The notes beneath the pieces were generated by a model. That model saw only the letters and a list, made by a program, of their open reading frames with translations. It made no database searches and had not been told where the DNA came from. From Bacteroidota bacterium (GTDB taxonomy: Bacteria; Bacteroidota; Bacteroidia; Bacteroidales; Bacteroidaceae): DNA of 7,847 nucleotides. A program made the translations under genes and the position numbers. The stretch spans positions 1 to 7,847 of the forward strand of contig JAEZKJ010000128.1 of NCBI GenBank assembly GCA_023415545.1, read 5' to 3'. Shown here piece after piece: positions 5,881 to 7,847 of this stretch (position 1 is the first letter of the stretch; every line of letters begins with the position of its first letter).

Positions 5881-7086
5881 ATGACTACACATAGAAATAT
5901 TCTTATAATGTTACTTGTTATACTAAGTATAACGTTTTCAAGAGCACAGCACAATAGTATAAAGCCTTGGTCGATAAGAATGGCTGATTCAGAAATGCAT
6001 AGAACTCCGGAGTCATGGAGACTTGATTTTCAAAACAAATTGAAATGGGATTATTGTCATGGACTAGAATTGCAAGCTTTTCTAGATCTTTATGATCAAT
6101 ATGGTGATAAAAAATATTATGACTATGCATTAGCTTATGCCGATACTATGATTAATTGCGATGGTACTATCAAAACATATAAGTTAGAGGAGTATAATAT
6201 CGACCGATTAAACTCAGGTAAAATACTTTTTAGAATTTATGAACAAACTAAAGATGATAAGTACCGTAAAGCATTAAATCTCCTACGCTCTCAATTAGAT
6301 ACTCATCCACGTAATGGAGATGGTGGATTTTGGCATAAAAAGATATACGAAAACCAAATGTGGCTAGATGGATTATATATGGGTCAGCCTTTTTATGCTG
6401 AATATGCATATAGAAATAATCAAGTAAATGATTATAAAGATATAATAAATCAATTTGTTACTGTTGCTCGTCACACATACGACCCTGTCAATGACTTATA
6501 TCGTCATGCCTGTGATGTAAGTCGTCGTGAAAAATGGGCAGATAAAATAACAGGCCAGTCTCAGCATTGTTGGGGAAGGGCTATGGGATGGTATGCAATG
6601 GCTTGTGTTGATGTACTCGATTTTATACCTATTCATGAAGAGGGAAGAGATTCAATAATAAACATTGTAAACAAATTGGCTCTTCAGATAAAGAATAGAC
6701 AAGATAATAATTCGGGTGTATGGTATCAAGTAATCGATAGGAGTGGTGATAAAGGAAACTATCTTGAATCTTCTTCTTCTACAATGTTTGTTTATTTTCT
6801 GCTAAAAGCAATTCGTAAGGGATATATACCTAAAGATTATATTAATGTAGCTCAAAAAGGATATGAAGGTATATTGAAAAACTTCATTCGTGAGACAGAA
6901 AATGGCGATATTAAAATAATTCAAGCTTGTGCTGTAGCCGGACTAGGAGGTAGTAATTATCGAATGGGTGATTATAATTACTATATAAATGAAACTATTC
7001 GAGAAAATGATGCTAAGGCTGTAGCTCCTTTCATTATGGCTAGTATAGAATGGGAAAAAATTGTCTTTATAAGTTTATATAGATGA
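5881..7086 (+). CDS. Unsaturated uronyl (rhamnogalacturonyl) hydrolase, glycoside hydrolase family 105
   Basis: Exported 401-residue enzyme of the YteR/YesR type with an (alpha/alpha)6 barrel. It removes the 4,5-unsaturated galacturonate left at the non-reducing end of oligosaccharides by pectate or rhamnogalacturonan lyases, by hydration of the double bond. A signal peptide spans about residues 1-22 (SRA-QH). Family signatures: WDYCHGLELQAF (56-67), MWLDGLYMG (160-168), with D163 in the place of the catalytic Asp of YteR, YRHACD (207-212), with H209 in the place of the active-site His, and GQSQHCWGRAMGWY (225-238), with W231 and R233. The usual C-terminal NYYINETIRENDAKAVAPF segment is present. 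The last nine residues (KIVFISLYR) look like a short extension past the normal end. The gene starts the second plus-strand unit, behind the direct repeats, and overlaps the CE8 gene by four bases (ATGA). Unsaturated galacturonyl or rhamnogalacturonyl specificity cannot be told apart from sequence alone. Confidence 0.93.
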   Translation: MTTHRNILIMLLVILSITFSRAQHNSIKPWSIRMADSEMHRTPESWRLDFQNKLKWDYCHGLELQAFLDLYDQYGDKKYYDYALAYADTMINCDGTIKTYKLEEYNIDRLNSGKILFRIYEQTKDDKYRKALNLLRSQLDTHPRNGDGGFWHKKIYENQMWLDGLYMGQPFYAEYAYRNNQVNDYKDIINQFVTVARHTYDPVNDLYRHACDVSRREKWADKITGQSQHCWGRAMGWYAMACVDVLDFIPIHEEGRDSIINIVNKLALQIKNRQDNNSGVWYQVIDRSGDKGNYLESSSSTMFVYFLLKAIRKGYIPKDYINVAQKGYEGILKNFIRETENGDIKIIQACAVAGLGGSNYRMGDYNYYINETIRENDAKAVAPFIMASIEWEKIVFISLYR

Positions 7087-7847
7087 AAAAGATAACGTTA
7101 TTCTTCTTTGAACTTTTAATATGTTTTCAGATAGTTGCACAATCAAAAGATACATTAGTAGTAGCGCATGATGGAACAAAATCTTTCAAAACAATTCAAG
7201 AAGCTGTTGAAAGTACAAGAGCGTTTATGAATTATAAAGTTACTATTTATGTGAAAAATGGAATTTATAAAGAGAAACTGATAATTCCATCATGGTTAGA
7301 GAACATAGAAATTGTTGGAGAAGATGTCGATAAAACAATTATAACCTATGATGATCATGCTAACATTAATAAAATGGGAACTTTTAGGACTTTTACAGTC
7401 AAAGTGGAAGCATGCAATATAATATTTAAAAATATTACTATTGAAAATAATGCTCCCGAACTTGGACAAGCAGTTGCACTACATACTGAGGGAGACAAAT
7501 TACAATTCATCAATTGTAGATTTCTAGGAAATCAAGATACTATTTATACCGGAGGAAATAACAGTCGTTTGTATTTTAAACATTGTTATATAGAGGGAAC
7601 TACAGATTTCATTTTTGGACCATCAACAGTTCTTTTTCAAGGATGCACAATTCATTGCAAAAAAAATTCATACATAACAGCAGCATCTACTCCTAAAGAT
7701 GTAAAATATGGATATGTTTTTAAAAAATGTAAAATAACAGCAGCAAACGGAGTTGATAAAGTCTATTTAGGAAGGCCATGGCGTCCATATGCGTACACTT
7801 TGTTTATGGAGTGTGAGATGGGTAACTTTATTCAACCAACAGGATGG
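7083..7847 (+). CDS. Pectin methylesterase, carbohydrate esterase family 8, 3' end outside window
   Basis: Exported enzyme that removes methyl esters from homogalacturonan, producing free galacturonate and methanol. The visible 255 residues start with a signal peptide (about 1-19, IVA-QS), then VAHDGTKSFKTIQEAV (27-42), the standard start of the pectinesterase beta-helix. Catalytic motifs are complete: GQAVAL with Q129, GNQDTIY with Q151 and acid/base D152, GTTDFIFG with nucleophile D175, and LGRPWRP with R231 and W233. The reading frame is open to the right edge, ending at FIQPTGW, which normally lies about 60-70 residues before the C-terminus, so only the tail is missing. The start ATG at 7083 overlaps the GH105 stop as ATGA and has no Shine-Dalgarno sequence, so translation is likely coupled. 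It would prepare pectin for the GH28 enzyme or for lyases encoded elsewhere. Confidence 0.94.
   Translation, partial: MKKITLFFFELLICFQIVAQSKDTLVVAHDGTKSFKTIQEAVESTRAFMNYKVTIYVKNGIYKEKLIIPSWLENIEIVGEDVDKTIITYDDHANINKMGTFRTFTVKVEACNIIFKNITIENNAPELGQAVALHTEGDKLQFINCRFLGNQDTIYTGGNNSRLYFKHCYIEGTTDFIFGPSTVLFQGCTIHCKKNSYITAASTPKDVKYGYVFKKCKITAANGVDKVYLGRPWRPYAYTLFMECEMGNFIQPTGW

Noticed and set aside
7050..7090. Frameshift at the GH105 C-terminus
   Set aside because: The last nine residues look unusual, but the conserved C-terminal segment is complete before them and the ATGA overlap with an intact CE8 gene explains the end.
7083..7142. Lipoprotein signal in the CE8 leader (LLIC)
   Set aside because: Ile before Cys does not fit a lipobox; VA-QS is a better ordinary cleavage site.

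Overview
The window looks like part of a pectin-degradation locus from an AT-rich member of the Bacteroidota, most likely Bacteroidales. Three things point there. Five of the six genes encode exported carbohydrate-active enzymes whose signal peptides end just before a Gln, a habit common in this phylum. The promoters carry the Bacteroides-type -7 element TAnnTTTG. Most starts lack a Shine-Dalgarno sequence. This assignment comes from sequence style and recalled family knowledge; no database search was run.

Layout. Positions 1-1583 (minus) hold the N-terminal 527 residues of a glycoside hydrolase family 9 (GH9) protein that runs off the left edge. It has a long N-terminal region, a CelD_N-type Ig-like domain and the start of the catalytic domain with its DAGD motif. 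A 205-bp spacer with a good promoter follows. Positions 1789-2409 (minus) encode a hemolysin III/PAQR-type membrane protein, the only gene here with no evident link to polysaccharide use. A 126-bp divergent spacer separates it from two plus-strand units. Unit A (2536-5768) is a GH28 polygalacturonase and a GH43 enzyme joined by a TAATG stop/start overlap. Unit B (5881-7847) is a GH105 unsaturated uronyl hydrolase and a CE8 pectin methylesterase joined by an ATGA overlap; the esterase runs off the right edge. The 112-bp gap between A and B contains two 15-bp direct repeats with a 21-bp period, just upstream of a TAnnTTTG element.

How the genes could work together (inference from families): CE8 removes methyl esters from homogalacturonan, GH28 releases galacturonate from the de-esterified chain, GH43 removes arabinose or xylose side groups, and GH105 cleaves the unsaturated uronate from oligosaccharides made by pectate or rhamnogalacturonan lyases. 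No lyase, SusC/SusD pair or regulator is present here, so these should lie outside the window. The role of GH9 in this setting is unclear.

I see no tRNA, rRNA, CRISPR array or mobile element. The enzyme families are known; the more unusual signals are the regulatory repeats before GH105 and the uncharacterised N-terminal region of the GH9 protein.
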